Shown: positions 1 through 10,885, counted from the first letter of the stretch. The stretch is DNA of 64,000 nucleotides from Skeletonema tropicum (GCA_037178625.1 CM074146.1:310001-374000); one strand, 5' to 3'. The notes: generated by a model not told the origin, from the sequence alone. Made by a program: numbers and translations.

Positions 1-59
1 TTTGGCGTGTCCTTTGGCCTTCACGGGCATTTTCGATCGACTCTTTCTTTGATTGGCTT

Positions 60-310
60 GATTTGACCCCTTGCCCCCCCCCCCGTTTTTAGAGTTTTCG
101 ATTGACTCTTTCTTTGATTGCCTTAGATTTGAATGTTCAGGGGGGGACACCCCCCCTTGCCCCCCCGTGTTTAGAATTTTCGATTGACTCTTTCTTTGAT
201 TGGCTTAGATTTGATTGTTCAGGGGGGACACCCCCCTTGCCCCCCCGTGTTTAGAATTTTCGATTGACTCTTTCTTTGATTGGCTTAGATTTGATTGTTC
301 AGGGGGGGAC
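60..310. repeat. 80-bp tandem repeat with G/C hairpins
   Basis: About three copies of an 80-bp unit follow one another; a shorter, diverged copy lies at about 33-100. The shared core is TTTAGAATTTTCGATTGACT followed by a TTTGATTGGCTTAGATTTGA block. Each junction carries a run of 6-7 G, then ACA, then 6-7 C (140-156 and 222-236), a perfect hairpin with a 3-nt loop, followed by a second C-run. The last unit breaks off at about 310 inside the G-run. No gene is seen in 1-484. Confidence 0.85.
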
Positions 311-484
311 ACACGGAAGAGGCAAATGGACCTACTCTTCAAGATTTGATCAATCCCCGACCATGGTGGGCACATGTTATGTAATTAATGCAATCTAAAC
401 AGCAAAGAAAATCTCTTTATTCGCCTCTTATCTGCTAGCTTCGTAACACGATCCCCCCCTACGAACAACAACATTACTGACATC

Positions 485-1096
485 TCAACCCCCCGCTTTC
501 TCCTCCCCTGCATTGCAACTAAGGTATGGGTTGTGTGACAAACACTCTTTCAACACAGGCACTGTCGCATAAGTGCGAACAGGAAACTTGGTATTGTCAT
601 GCACAACAGCAATACGAAGAAGCCTCTCCTCAGCTCCTTGAGAATTGTATTTTTTCAATCTCAGCAGCTCCGCATCATTTTCAAAATCTGGAAAAAATAC
701 TGAAATTTCTGCGCCCAAAATCTTAGACATGCAATCAAAGTCTAACTCCTCTGCAATCCTTTCGTTATTCTCCAGCTTCTCCACATATTCAATAAAACTC
801 ATTGTGCCACCATGTTTCCCAACCCTAAATAATGAAGAACGTTCCAAATCCACAGCATTCTCCTTCTCATAATTAATTAATAATCCCTTCAACTCTTCTA
901 TTGACATGTACGAACCGTACAACGCCAAATGATTCGATACAGCATTCAAAAATCCGTCTTGCCCGTAATTGATCCATAAAACCTCATGCCCATGCTCGAA
1001 CAGGGTCCGCAAGAACGGAACAGGAAGAGAAATTTTCTCCGAATTATCAACGAATTGCCTCCTCTCTTTCGTCACAACACCAGTTACAGAACTCAT
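485..1096 (-). CDS. OTU-like protein, catalytic Cys apparently absent
   Basis: A 203-aa protein. The start is taken at the ATG at 1096; the frame is open 9 nt further up but only with TTG. The segment GQDGFLNAVSNHLALYG, followed by an alpha-helical stretch and then FDCMSKILGAEISVFFPD, has the order and spacing of an OTU cysteine-protease core (DGNCLFRAVSDQL ... LQALAKLLGVNIVVF). Where OTU enzymes have the nucleophile Cys, this protein has Phe/Leu, and no HxN-type histidine is visible in the C-terminal TKFPVRTYATV segment. If the resemblance is real this is an inactive relative that might bind ubiquitin-like proteins. It is divergent from the gene at 1927, with 830 bp between them. The family call rests on pattern only; it could be an unrelated lineage-specific protein. 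Confidence 0.4.
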   Translation of the reverse strand: MSSVTGVVTKERRQFVDNSEKISLPVPFLRTLFEHGHEVLWINYGQDGFLNAVSNHLALYGSYMSIEELKGLLINYEKENAVDLERSSLFRVGKHGGTMSFIEYVEKLENNERIAEELDFDCMSKILGAEISVFFPDFENDAELLRLKKYNSQGAEERLLRIAVVHDNTKFPVRTYATVPVLKECLSHNPYLSCNAGEEKAGG

Positions 1097-1926
1097 CCTT
1101 TTCAAGCTTACTAATATTTCGTCACATCACTATCTACTAGGATAGTATTGCAAGTTTCATATATACCTTAGGGAAGCTGCCTCACTCTTTCAATGACGAA
1201 TCTGATATCACAACAAACACCCATCAAGATTCGGGGAAGAAGGAAGGAGACCCAAAAAACGAAATAAAATCAATTTTCAATTCGTACTATTTGAATACTG
1301 CTATGTATATAAGTAGACACAATCAATATCGTATAGTAGATAGCCGGTGCCTCCTCTCTTATTTAGAAAACCCGCGCAGCGGCTAGACGAGCGTCAGCGA
1401 GGCTAGTATTTATTTATGACCGCTGCTCTTTCATTGAGTACCGCTGTTCACGAAAGTACTCTGTTTCCAGTACCGTCAATTTTTTTTTGGTCAGATGCCC
1501 AAAGGCAGCTTTTGGCCCTACTCCTGCTTTAGTACCGCTTCATTACCGCTGTATCCAAATGCCATGTCTTTGATTGATCCATTGTATCGTCCTCAACGCA
1601 CAGTCTAGTCAGTCTCCTTTCATGTGTTTGAAACCCTTTGCATTCTCATTCTCAGGCAGCAAACTGTCAAAGGGACTGGCCAGGAAATACTCATGGCGAT
1701 TTTTTCGCTCTCAGCCGTTACGGGACTTTGACTCTCTTCAGTGCAAGTTGAAGAGTAATACTCGAGACCATTAATCATTATTTCACCCAACCAACCACTC
1801 CAAGCATCATAATAATCATTCAATTTCACTTGATTTGATTGCTGTTATCTATCAGTCACAGTCACATCTACTGCTTATCAATCGCACCGAGTTTTGAACC
1901 TCAACCTCAAGAGATATTCTTTCACA
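1097..1926. other. intergenic, divergent promoters
   Basis: No gene is supported here. It separates two divergent genes and should hold both promoters. A GC-rich stretch at about 1369-1406 (GCGCAGCGGCTAGACGAGCG) and three ACCGCT words nearby (1430-1555) recall the dispersed GC motifs of the 11-39 kb region, but similarity is weak. A T9 run lies near 1480. Confidence 0.4.
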
Positions 1927-2373
1927 ATGAACCATTTACAAGAGTCGCCCCGACCCCGGCCCCGAGAACAAGAGCAAGACTTCAAAGTGATTGTGACAGT
2001 GCCACCGTTTCGCAACGAGAACACCAGCCTCCTCCAGGCAGCTGGCATCGGCAAGGAGGAACAAGAACAAGCTGATAAAGTGGACGCCTTTCTTTTCTAC
2101 TCCGATGATGAGGTTCGAATGAGGAGACTGAGACTCAGCGGCGGCATTGTTGGAGCAGATCAGAGGTCTACGTTTACACCAGCGCAAGTCAGAACAAGAA
2201 AGACAAGGATCTCCTTCGAGCTGCACCCTTCCGTGTTTATGGAGGAGTTACTTCTTTCTGATGAATCATTCAGCGACAATGAAGAAGAGACGGCGAAAGC
2301 AATGATCGAGGATCGTTACCTTTATTCAATATCCAAGTTGTATGCAAACATCAGAGCTCCCAGGGCTGCCTGA
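1927..2373 (+). CDS. small lineage-specific acidic protein
   Basis: A 148-aa protein of unknown function. The start is the ATG at 1927 in the context TTCACAATGA; a longer frame to 1894 opens only with TTG. Residues 1-35 are Pro/Arg/Glu-rich. Two conserved-looking blocks follow, FYSDDEVRMRRLRLSGGI and RKTRISFELHPSVFMEELLL, then a Ser/Asp/Glu-rich tail. No signal peptide or membrane segment is seen, so it is probably cytosolic or nuclear. The blocks look like one of the small expanded protein families of diatoms; I assign no function. Confidence 0.6.
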   Translation: MNHLQESPRPRPREQEQDFKVIVTVPPFRNENTSLLQAAGIGKEEQEQADKVDAFLFYSDDEVRMRRLRLSGGIVGADQRSTFTPAQVRTRKTRISFELHPSVFMEELLLSDESFSDNEEETAKAMIEDRYLYSISKLYANIRAPRAA

Positions 2374-3097
2374 GTGGCATCACTGTTCATATGTTGTAGC
2401 CATACTGAACTGAGAGTTTGTACACAAGAAAGTGCCTGTGTGCGCGAAACATTATGATGCTTGTAATGTAAACAACAAATTGATACTACTGAAATTACAC
2501 GGCATTCTGTCGTACCCCTGAAGATGAAGAGTCTAACCAATACGCTACTTCCACCAGCGACTGAACATGTAATTCAGAGGATCTTTTAAATTTTTTTCTC
2601 TTCATCAAAGGAATCTGGAGGCTGTCCAGACGTACTCAACGAAGTCGATGCTTCTATTTCTGTCATGTGTACGTAGGTTCGTTATGAACATCTATCATCG
2701 TATCTACTTATCTATCCAACACTTTGCAGTTACTACTCTCTCAGATAGATACTTATCTCTCTCCAGAGAGACACCTCTTCGCTTCAATTTCTTAGTTACT
2801 AAGTAAGATGTTTACAGAGCAACTGCGCGTCAACAGAAGTGCGCCAGTAGCGTGCATGTATCTACCCATCAAGTTTAAATTTTCAACTCCTGTCCGTGAT
2901 TCAACTTTTTTGTCTTTCGATGCCGTTCGGCTAGATGACCCCCCCTTATTGATAGTTGACGGTACTCATGTGGGTCATAATCAATGTTGAATTCTTATGT
3001 ACCTACTTCTACTTAAGGTGCTTCAATACAACATAAACGCCGAGAAAGCAGCAAGCAGCAAACGTATAACAGCAATAGCACTAGCATAAGATTGACC
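2374..3097. other. intergenic
   Basis: This separates two plus-strand genes. It is pyrimidine-rich at 2690-2790 (repeated TATCTACTTATCTAT-like words) and probably contains the 3' end of the first gene and the promoter of the second. A 60-codon frame at 2808-2990 shows no coding features. Confidence 0.4.
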
Positions 3098-3844
3098 ATG
3101 TCACGCTCTGAAGCATTAAATCCTGAACCCGTTCTACTCGGACTTATCAAGTCTAAGGATTGGAGGATGATCCGAACTCTCTTGGCTGTTTCGGGCCCAG
3201 ATTGTTTCCGCGGCATTGCAACTTCCATATCAACGTACTCTGAGCAGAAACTCAACGGCATGACCCTTTTACATGCCGTTGTTATATATGATCCTCCCTT
3301 GGATATCGTTAGCAACATCATCAAACTGTTCCCAGAAATGACAGCTGCAAGAGATGACCTCGGTCGGACTCCTCTCCACATTGCTGCTGGCTCTGAAGCT
3401 TCTCCATTTCTACTGAAGTTCATCGCTTGTGCCTACCCAGCTGCATGTGATACCCAAGATGAGGATGGAAAGACACCACTACATTTCGTGTGTGATACTT
3501 CAATTGACCTCTTTGCACGCATAGGTCCATCATCATCATCTACTCCTAAACATCAAAACTCACCGAAGCATGAAGCTATCGTTGCTTTACTGTCAGAGTC
3601 ATTGACTGCTGCTTCAATAGAAGACAACGACGAAATGAGCCCACTGGAGCATGCTATTATGTGTGAGGCATCGATAGAGACTGTGAAGCTGCTGCAACAA
3701 TCAGCTACGAAATCATTGAAGTCCCGTGTTCGATCTGTTAGTCCCATTTCTGGGCCAAATAAAAGAAGACGAGTATCAGGTGCGGTCGAAGATGTTGCTA
3801 ATTGTTCCGAGAATTTGCACGGGATGCGCATTAAACAGAACTGA
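3098..3844 (+). CDS. ankyrin-repeat protein
   Basis: A 248-aa protein with ankyrin repeats, which act as protein-interaction scaffolds. The start is the ATG at 3098 (ACCATGTC); the frame is open 6 nt upstream only with TTG. Repeat signatures are GMTLLHAVVIYDPPLDIV, GRTPLHIAAGSEASPFLL, GKTPLHFVCD and MSPLEHAIMCEASIETV, spaced about 33-37 residues apart except where a Ser/His-rich loop separates the last two. The C-terminus has a basic cluster, NKRRRVSG, that could be a nuclear localisation signal. No signal peptide is present. Its stop codon is only 39 bp from the stop of the convergent giant gene, so the two transcripts probably overlap at their 3' ends. Confidence 0.85.
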   Translation: MSRSEALNPEPVLLGLIKSKDWRMIRTLLAVSGPDCFRGIATSISTYSEQKLNGMTLLHAVVIYDPPLDIVSNIIKLFPEMTAARDDLGRTPLHIAAGSEASPFLLKFIACAYPAACDTQDEDGKTPLHFVCDTSIDLFARIGPSSSSTPKHQNSPKHEAIVALLSESLTAASIEDNDEMSPLEHAIMCEASIETVKLLQQSATKSLKSRVRSVSPISGPNKRRRVSGAVEDVANCSENLHGMRIKQN

Positions 3845-3883
3845 GTTCTAGCTCTCACTATTGAATATTATTTAACATTAAAT

Positions 3884-6800
3884 TTACGTTTTATTGGGTC
3901 GTATCAGTTCCGTCGGTAGTACAACGTTTGGCGGCGGCGATTCAAGTGCTGGTTCTTGATCTTTGAAATAAGGTTCATCGTTACAACGTTGAGGAGAGTC
4001 ACCAGAATCATTCTTACGGAAAGCAAAACAATCTAGTGCTTTCGCTGCCGCTGCATTCATTGACTGCTTTTTGTTCTTGTACCAAACCCGTCCGCCCCAA
4101 ACTTCTCCATTCTCCATGACTCCAGATGCGAAGTGCTCGCCGCTCATGGGACAAGTAAACACACTTGAGAACTTCATCTCATGACTTGGCCCCATAGTCC
4201 AAGTTGTGTAGTAGTCTTTCAGTTTCTGAGCTTGCTCTGTAGAAAATCCTCTGGCAATATATTCCTGGTAGAGTGCTCCTCTCGGGGGTGACATATTCTC
4301 GCTTTTCTCTTTCTTTTTGGGTAATTCTACGGGTGCTTCATCAGGAGGTGCACCAGAAGCAGTCAAACGAGTGCTTCTGGCCGCTTCAGCTTCATCAGCC
4401 GTCATTCCTTCCGTTATGCGAGAAGTTTGTGGTGTTTTATCGACCGTGGGCGACCCTCCAGAAAGGCGTTCTTCTCTCGCGATAGCTGCTTCGTCGGCCG
4501 TCATGCCCTCTTTCAATACCACCGTTAATGGAGGTGTCGCTTGAAACAAGGGTCGAGAATTAGAATCCATTTGCGATGGCTTCACTGAACTCCTTTCTTC
4601 TATCGCAGATGCCGATTCTTGCACAGAATCACATTCTTTCAATTCCACCGCTACTGGCGGCGTGGCCTGAAATATTTGATTTGATTCAGCTGATTGATCG
4701 AAAAATGAATCTGGATGAATTTCATTAGATTCTTCAGTCACTTCTTTGCGCACGTCTAATTGCCACGAGAACGGTTCTTCCTCAGTCGGGGATTCCTTGT
4801 CAAAGAGAGGAGGCGTTGCCGATGAAAGTGATACATGCTCACCAAAATTGGCCCGTGTGATGTCAGTGTAATCGTCATCTCCTTCGTTTGTAACATGCGT
4901 TTCTTTTGCTTCGTCCATCTCTTCTGCGGTAAGCTCGGTGTCAACTCGTTCGTCCTCGACTTCTTCGGCACTTTTATCTTCCAATTCCGTGATCATACTA
5001 TCGTTAGGTTCCGATAAAGTAGATGAACCGGTTTCTGCGGCTTCTTCAGTCTCATCCTCTTCAACTGCAAGATTTTTCATCAAAAGGACTTGATGTTCAT
5101 CTTTCATGAAATGCAAGTCTTCTTCCAACACTTCATCCAGCATATCGGCAGAATCGAACCCATCCTCGAGCAATCTCACAAAGTAATTGACTGCATCTTC
5201 TTCATCCAATTGAGGCAAATTTTTAAGGAGCCAGTTCATTACTTCGAATTCAGAATCAGTATCTTCCTCTTCCGACATCAAACTTTCTCCTCCTGCTGCT
5301 GGCTCATTGATTGCCCCACCATCTGCCAATCCACTGAGGACAGATTTTGTTGCAGTATTTGAATCTCTGACGAATGACGTTGCACGCTCTAAACGAGAGA
5401 AATCACCTACCGTCGTGTATTCTACGTCATCTCGCTCAGGACGTTTAGGAGATCTACTTCCCTTCGCGTTCTCACCAACAGCACTTTTACCTGCCATTTC
5501 ATCAAAATCAGGTAGCTTCGCCCAGTTCGTGTCGAGATTATCCAACTGCTCCTTTTCTGCTGGAGACACGTCAATACTCCTTTTGAATCGAGCTCCACTT
5601 GCATTTGAAGTCCTCATGCTGTCGATGGCGTTGAAGCCATTTTTATTCAGATAGGGATTGTTGTTTCTACTTGCAACTGTTGCAGCTTGAGTCACGGTCG
5701 ACGGTGCTAGCTTCTGCGAGAATGAGTTCTTGTTGAGATAATCGTCAGAAGCACTACGTTTTTTTATAGTTCTCCTCCCGCCTGCCAACATATCCAAATT
5801 TTTCTTGAAAGCTGGAGGAGTGTCAATACTAGATTCTTCACCAGCCTTTCCAGAGGAAGTTCTCCATACTTTGTTTGTTGCCGATGCTTTCACCGGAGAA
5901 GATGGTGATAGATTCGAGGAAAACTGATTCGTATCGAGGTATTCATTGCTAGGTCCACTCCTTCGTATTGATGGAGCACCTGATAATGATGACCTATCCG
6001 ATGTAAGATACTTACTGGGCTCATCTCTTGACCCACCAGCATCACGGATTGATGGAGGTCCTGAAATAGATGAACGATCGGAAGAAATGTACTTGGTGTG
6101 CTCATCACTTGATCTACCAAACCCCCCAATGGATGGAGGGCCCAAAATTGATGAACGATCAGAAGATAGATATTTGTCAGATTCGTTGCTTGTCACCGTA
6201 TCTTCATTTCGCCAAGTGCGGGCGCCCATCAGCGTGGAACGATCCGAAGAAAAGTACTTCTTCTCTTCTGGTTCTGATTTTCCTTTGCTCTCTCGGAAAG
6301 AGCCAGCCGTCGTGCCCATTTTCCTGGTTCCACTATTCACTCGAAGTACAAATGATGAGCGATCTCTTGCGAATGGATTCTGAGTGATGTCTTGATATCC
6401 ATCGTCGACGCTAGAGGCTGAAGACCCTGGGCGTTTCTTACTCTCTTCGAAAGAACCAGCAGTAGTTCCTCGTTTTGCAGTACCACTGTTCACAGACTGA
6501 ACAAATGATGATCGATCCGAGAAGCGTTCTGACTCATCAACGTAGTCGCCACTTTCATCACTTACTGGAGCGGTCGCACCTCTATCTTTGTATGAGCCGG
6601 AAGTCATTCCTTTTCGATTCGTCCCACTGTTCACAGACTGAACAAATGATGACCGATCCGAGAAGCGTTCTGACTCATCAACGTGATCTTTATACGACCC
6701 GGAAGTAGTTCCTCTCCTTACGGTGCCGCTGTTAACAGACTGAACAAAAGCTGCTCGATCTGAGAAGCGTTCTGACTCATCAACGTGGTCATCACTGACA

Positions 6801-9800
6801 TCAGAACTACGCTTAGTTCCAGTCTTAACAAACTGCGAGAGGGAAGAAAAGGATCTCAGTTCTTCATCATCAAGAGATCGTTTGGTTGGTCTTTTACGAT
6901 CGTTCATCTCCGACTTTTCTTCTTCTTTAAAGGCGGAAGCAGGTCGGGTAGATGACGGCTGTCTTTCATCCCACAGTCTTTGCGTGATATCCATATAGGC
7001 ACCTTCCATATCACTCTGACCACTACCCTTAGAACTTCTTGTGCCCTCCCCGATGGGTGACTTTGATGAAGGAGACCTCTTTGATTGCAACTTTGCGTAA
7101 AGTGATGAAGCTCTGCTATTCATTTCTGACCTATCTTCCTCTTTGAAGACTGACTGATATCCAGATGACTGAGACTGCCCCCTCTCTTTAAATAAGCGCG
7201 TTGTAATGTCGAAGTACTCCTCAGGTTCTACTTGTTTAGCATTTACCTCTTCCTTGGAATCGGGAACATATGAATTTGTTTTGGCGTTTTCATTGGATGG
7301 TGGGAGAGTTGTTGACAGAGACCTCACTTGCCTGTCAGAGAAGGAGCTACGAGTGATATCCACGCACTCATCTCCAACGCAGTCTTCATCATCGCTTGTT
7401 GTTCCCGGAACATATGAGTTTTGTTTTGCATTCTTGTTGGAAGGTGGGAGAGTTGTTGACAGTGACCTGGCGTCCCTCTCTGAATAGGCGCTACGCGAAA
7501 TATCAAAGCCCCTTTCATCCACAAAGTCTGCACCATCTGAATTATTGGAACGATCAGGAATATATGTATTTCGTTTGGCTTTTTCATTGGATGGTGGGAG
7601 AGTTGTTGACAGAGACCTCACTTGCCTGTCAGAGAAGGAGCTACGAGTGATATCCACGCACTCATCACCAACGCAGTCTTCATCATCGCTCGTTGTTCCC
7701 GGCACATATGAGTTTTGTTTTGCATTCTTGTTGGAAGGTGGGAGAGTTGTTGACAGTGACCTGGCGTCCCTCTCTGAATAGGCGCTACGCGAAATATCAA
7801 AGCCCCTTTCATCCACAAAGTCTGCATCATCTGAGTTATTGGAACGATCAGGAATATATGTATTTCGTTTGGCTTTTTCATTGGATGGTGGGAGAGTTGT
7901 TGATAGAGACCTCACTTGCCTGTCAGAGAAGGAGCTACGAGTGATATCCACGCACTCATCTCCAACGCAGTCTTCATCATCGCTTGTTGAACCCGGCACA
8001 TATGAGTTTTGTTTGGCATTCTTGTTTGAAGGTGGGAGAGTTGTTGACAGTGACCTGGCGTCCCTCTCTGAATAGGCGCTACGCGAAATATCAAAGCCCC
8101 TTTCATCCGCAAAGTCTGCACCATCTGAATTATCGGAACGAGGAGGGAGAAAGTCAGAAGCTTTATCATTGGATCTTGGCACGTATGAATCCATTTTGGC
8201 GTTCTGGTTCGATGGCTTTAAAGTTGTAGACAATGATTTGGAATCCCTCTCTGAGAAAGAGTTGCGAGTGATGTCAAAGCATTCATCGCCTATACAGTCT
8301 TCGGATGGTGATGGCCTGTCTTGCGTAACCTTTGGCCTCGAGACCTTCTTTGTCACTTTCTTCTTTGCTGAGCCTTTCTTCAATCGTTCATATTCTGCCA
8401 ACAATTTGGCAATACGACGCTTCTCAACCAACTCATTCTGTTTCGCTGTCCATTTGTTCAATTCTTCCAAACGTCTATCTTCACTGCTCTTTCTCTTGGC
8501 AGCAGCAGCAACAGCATTACTGCTGTTACCGCCGTTCGTGTCAGGACGGTTTCCTTCCTGTTCCTTCGCAATACGAGCACGGCGCTGAAATTCTTCAACC
8601 CTGATCCGCTCCTTCCTCTCTGTCGCAGTCAAATCCTTCATGGGCTTTTGGAGTAATTCTAATCGCAATGCCTCCTCGTTTGCAGCAGTAGCTGCCCTAC
8701 TCTGTCTCGATTTAATAAATGCATCCAGCGCCCGTAATCGCTTACTCGACTTATCACTCCTCCCATCAGCGACGGCATCAACAGCAGAACCAATTGATTG
8801 AAATCTTGCCTCAAAGTCATCCATTGGAGTTGTCTCAAGTTGTTCCCCAAGAACCCTTGATTGTCGGCTTTGCCTTGCTCGTAAGAAGGCATCCAACTCT
8901 TTCAACCGCCTCGCCGACTTATCGGATGACCCTTCCGAAACTCCACCGCCAGTACCAAGCTTTTGATACCGCGATGCAAAGTCGTCCATCAAATCTTCAT
9001 CGATCCTGTTGGTGGAAGAATCACCTCGTTGTCGTGCAAGCCACGCCTCACGGAACTCTTCAAGTCGCTTTTCTTCCTTTGCTACACTGCTGCTACTAAC
9101 AACAGAGCCTCCAGTCTTTTTCTCATCCCTAGCCGTAACGATACCCTGATAACGAGCAGCAAAATCGTCCAATAATTCTTCTTCATCATCATCGTAACCA
9201 TTACGTGCATCCTCACGAAGTCGAGCTCGTTCCGCTTGGACGTAGTCCTCAATTTCCTTCAGCCGTCGTCTCCCCTTATCATCCATCACAACACGTTCTT
9301 GTTCATTGTAAATGAAATCTTCCAAATCTGCAAAGTTCCATGAAGCGGGGAGAGACGGAGATGATAGAGATGATGTTCCCCCCTCTTTCTCCTCTCTGAT
9401 AATATTCAATTCCTCCTCCTCCTCTTCACGTTCACGTTGTTGTCGCTGTTGATCCTCAATATATGCCTCGATCTCTTTCAATCGACGTTTACTCTTGTCA
9501 TCCATTGCATCTCGACTTTGCTCATTATAGACAAACTCTTCCAACTCCTTCTGCTCAAACGTGGTGGTGTCGAACTCGTCAAACTCCTCATCACCACCAC
9601 TAACAACAGCCTCATCACCATCACCACCCCCTCCTCCTCTTCCAAGCTCACGCTTCCATTTCTCTCTCAAATACTTTTCAATCTCTTTCAATCGACGCCT
9701 ACTCTTATCATCCATTGCCCCCCTCGTTTGCTCATTATACACAAAATCCCCCAACTCTTTTGTTTCAAATGTCGTTACATCATAGTCATCTCCACCACTT

Positions 9801-10885
9801 CCCACCCCCTCCTCCTCCTCACCACCACTTCTTGCTCCTTCTTTAGTATTGCGATGATGCTGCTCCTTCTTTAAATAATTTTCAATTTCCTTCAATCGAC
9901 GTTTGCTTTTGTCAACCATTACATCTCGTTCTTGTTCATTGTAGACAAATTCTTCCAATTCTTTGTCTTCCCATGCAGTTAATGAAATGAGAGAGTCATC
10001 ATCATCATTATTGTTATCATCAGCTGTTGTTGATAATGATGATGATGACGATGATTGACGACTACCAGTATTACCGGATCCATTGGTTGATGGTTTGTAC
10101 TTTTTGTCTCCTCCTCCCTCACTGCCACTGCTGCTGCTATTACCACTCTCATCACCAACCACACTATCATTATTATCATCATACTCTTCACTCTTCTCCT
10201 CATCACCACCACCACCCAGCATCAACATTCCATCATCATCCTCTTTCTTCTCTTCATCCTCATCCTCTTCAAACAATCTCAACCGATTCGTAACATTCCC
10301 CTTCATCTCCCGAACCTTACCAATCTTTTGCATCAATACTCTTCGATGTCCCTTTTTCATAAAGTACAAATCTTCCAATCGACTACTACTACTACCAGCT
10401 TTGCCTTTACCATTAGCATTGTTAGTAGTAGTAGCAGTATTCACCCCCTCTAACTTTTCGACAGAATCAAATCCATCTTGGTAGAGTTGTGTCGAGTATA
10501 GTTTCAAGTCATCCTGTGATAGTGAGGGGAGGTGTAATTTGAGCCATTGTTGGATTAGTTCAAGTGACTTTAATGATGAGTCTTCTGAGTCACGTAGATC
10601 ATCATCATTGGTGGTGGAAAGGTGGAGTGCAGTAGTAGTGGTTGTGGTGGTGGTAAATAATACAGATCTGCCACTTCGATGATTATTATTGTTATTGTTG
10701 GATGATCCGTAGTAGGAGCGAACTAGTGTGCGCTGCGAGGCAGACAAACCGAAACGAGGACCACTGTTACTACTGATGCTGCTGCTAAATGATGAAAATC
10801 CATCCACCACAGTCATAGAAAGTATCATCAGCATCATCAGCAGCATCATTATCATCATTGTGGTTCTCATCATTCTCGCGCACAT
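3884..10885 (-). CDS. giant repeat-rich protein with two SAM-like domains and a dsRBD-like C-terminus
   Basis: A 2333-aa protein on one uninterrupted frame, start ATG at 10885. Residues 1-29 are a Met-rich hydrophobic signal peptide followed by F30 (VVDG-FSSF), resembling a diatom plastid presequence. A SAM-like domain lies at about 104-190 (QQWLKLHLPSL, YQDGFDSVEKL, LYFMKKGHRRVLM) with an Asn/Gly/Ser insertion at 147-168. Residues 300-540 carry four copies of an ELEEFVYNEQ...DKSKRRLKEIE unit, then DDFxxRxQ/RRLKELDAF units to about 730. Residues 860-1220 hold 49-aa DITRS/DISRS repeats, then HVDESERFSDR repeats (about 1365-1475) and KYxSSDRSS repeats (about 1540-1640). A second SAM-like domain is at 1880-1941 (NWLLKNLPQL, LEDGFDSADML, LHFMKDEHQVLL). 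Two EGMTADEA motifs follow near 2126-2160. Residues 2230-2287 (GPSHEMKF ... YKNKKQSMNAAAAKALDCF) fit a double-stranded-RNA-binding fold. Function is unknown; an architectural or RNA-associated plastid protein is my inference. Its 5' end is duplicated nine times upstream. Confidence 0.8.
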   Translation of the reverse strand: MCARMMRTTMMIMMLLMMLMILSMTVVDGFSSFSSSISSNSGPRFGLSASQRTLVRSYYGSSNNNNNNHRSGRSVLFTTTTTTTTALHLSTTNDDDLRDSEDSSLKSLELIQQWLKLHLPSLSQDDLKLYSTQLYQDGFDSVEKLEGVNTATTTNNANGKGKAGSSSSRLEDLYFMKKGHRRVLMQKIGKVREMKGNVTNRLRLFEEDEDEEKKEDDDGMLMLGGGGDEEKSEEYDDNNDSVVGDESGNSSSSGSEGGGDKKYKPSTNGSGNTGSRQSSSSSSLSTTADDNNNDDDDSLISLTAWEDKELEEFVYNEQERDVMVDKSKRRLKEIENYLKKEQHHRNTKEGARSGGEEEEGVGSGGDDYDVTTFETKELGDFVYNEQTRGAMDDKSRRRLKEIEKYLREKWKRELGRGGGGGDGDEAVVSGGDEEFDEFDTTTFEQKELEEFVYNEQSRDAMDDKSKRRLKEIEAYIEDQQRQQREREEEEEELNIIREEKEGGTSSLSSPSLPASWNFADLEDFIYNEQERVVMDDKGRRRLKEIEDYVQAERARLREDARNGYDDDEEELLDDFAARYQGIVTARDEKKTGGSVVSSSSVAKEEKRLEEFREAWLARQRGDSSTNRIDEDLMDDFASRYQKLGTGGGVSEGSSDKSARRLKELDAFLRARQSRQSRVLGEQLETTPMDDFEARFQSIGSAVDAVADGRSDKSSKRLRALDAFIKSRQSRAATAANEEALRLELLQKPMKDLTATERKERIRVEEFQRRARIAKEQEGNRPDTNGGNSSNAVAAAAKRKSSEDRRLEELNKWTAKQNELVEKRRIAKLLAEYERLKKGSAKKKVTKKVSRPKVTQDRPSPSEDCIGDECFDITRNSFSERDSKSLSTTLKPSNQNAKMDSYVPRSNDKASDFLPPRSDNSDGADFADERGFDISRSAYSERDARSLSTTLPPSNKNAKQNSYVPGSTSDDEDCVGDECVDITRSSFSDRQVRSLSTTLPPSNEKAKRNTYIPDRSNNSDDADFVDERGFDISRSAYSERDARSLSTTLPPSNKNAKQNSYVPGTTSDDEDCVGDECVDITRSSFSDRQVRSLSTTLPPSNEKAKRNTYIPDRSNNSDGADFVDERGFDISRSAYSERDARSLSTTLPPSNKNAKQNSYVPGTTSDDEDCVGDECVDITRSSFSDRQVRSLSTTLPPSNENAKTNSYVPDSKEEVNAKQVEPEEYFDITTRLFKERGQSQSSGYQSVFKEEDRSEMNSRASSLYAKLQSKRSPSSKSPIGEGTRSSKGSGQSDMEGAYMDITQRLWDERQPSSTRPASAFKEEEKSEMNDRKRPTKRSLDDEELRSFSSLSQFVKTGTKRSSDVSDDHVDESERFSDRAAFVQSVNSGTVRRGTTSGSYKDHVDESERFSDRSSFVQSVNSGTNRKGMTSGSYKDRGATAPVSDESGDYVDESERFSDRSSFVQSVNSGTAKRGTTAGSFEESKKRPGSSASSVDDGYQDITQNPFARDRSSFVLRVNSGTRKMGTTAGSFRESKGKSEPEEKKYFSSDRSTLMGARTWRNEDTVTSNESDKYLSSDRSSILGPPSIGGFGRSSDEHTKYISSDRSSISGPPSIRDAGGSRDEPSKYLTSDRSSLSGAPSIRRSGPSNEYLDTNQFSSNLSPSSPVKASATNKVWRTSSGKAGEESSIDTPPAFKKNLDMLAGGRRTIKKRSASDDYLNKNSFSQKLAPSTVTQAATVASRNNNPYLNKNGFNAIDSMRTSNASGARFKRSIDVSPAEKEQLDNLDTNWAKLPDFDEMAGKSAVGENAKGSRSPKRPERDDVEYTTVGDFSRLERATSFVRDSNTATKSVLSGLADGGAINEPAAGGESLMSEEEDTDSEFEVMNWLLKNLPQLDEEDAVNYFVRLLEDGFDSADMLDEVLEEDLHFMKDEHQVLLMKNLAVEEDETEEAAETGSSTLSEPNDSMITELEDKSAEEVEDERVDTELTAEEMDEAKETHVTNEGDDDYTDITRANFGEHVSLSSATPPLFDKESPTEEEPFSWQLDVRKEVTEESNEIHPDSFFDQSAESNQIFQATPPVAVELKECDSVQESASAIEERSSVKPSQMDSNSRPLFQATPPLTVVLKEGMTADEAAIAREERLSGGSPTVDKTPQTSRITEGMTADEAEAARSTRLTASGAPPDEAPVELPKKKEKSENMSPPRGALYQEYIARGFSTEQAQKLKDYYTTWTMGPSHEMKFSSVFTCPMSGEHFASGVMENGEVWGGRVWYKNKKQSMNAAAAKALDCFAFRKNDSGDSPQRCNDEPYFKDQEPALESPPPNVVLPTELIRPNKT
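7230..8310 (-). repeat. in-frame 147/294-bp coding tandem repeat
   Basis: Inside the giant gene, two alternating 49-aa units (type A: DECVDITRSSFSDRQVRSLS; type B: ERGFDISRSAYSERDARSLS, each followed by TTLPPSN and a Y(V/I)P end) form a 294-bp dimer repeated three times, with one more diverged A-type unit at the N-terminal end. The dimers differ by only a few bases, so the expansion is recent and length polymorphism is expected. Confidence 0.85.
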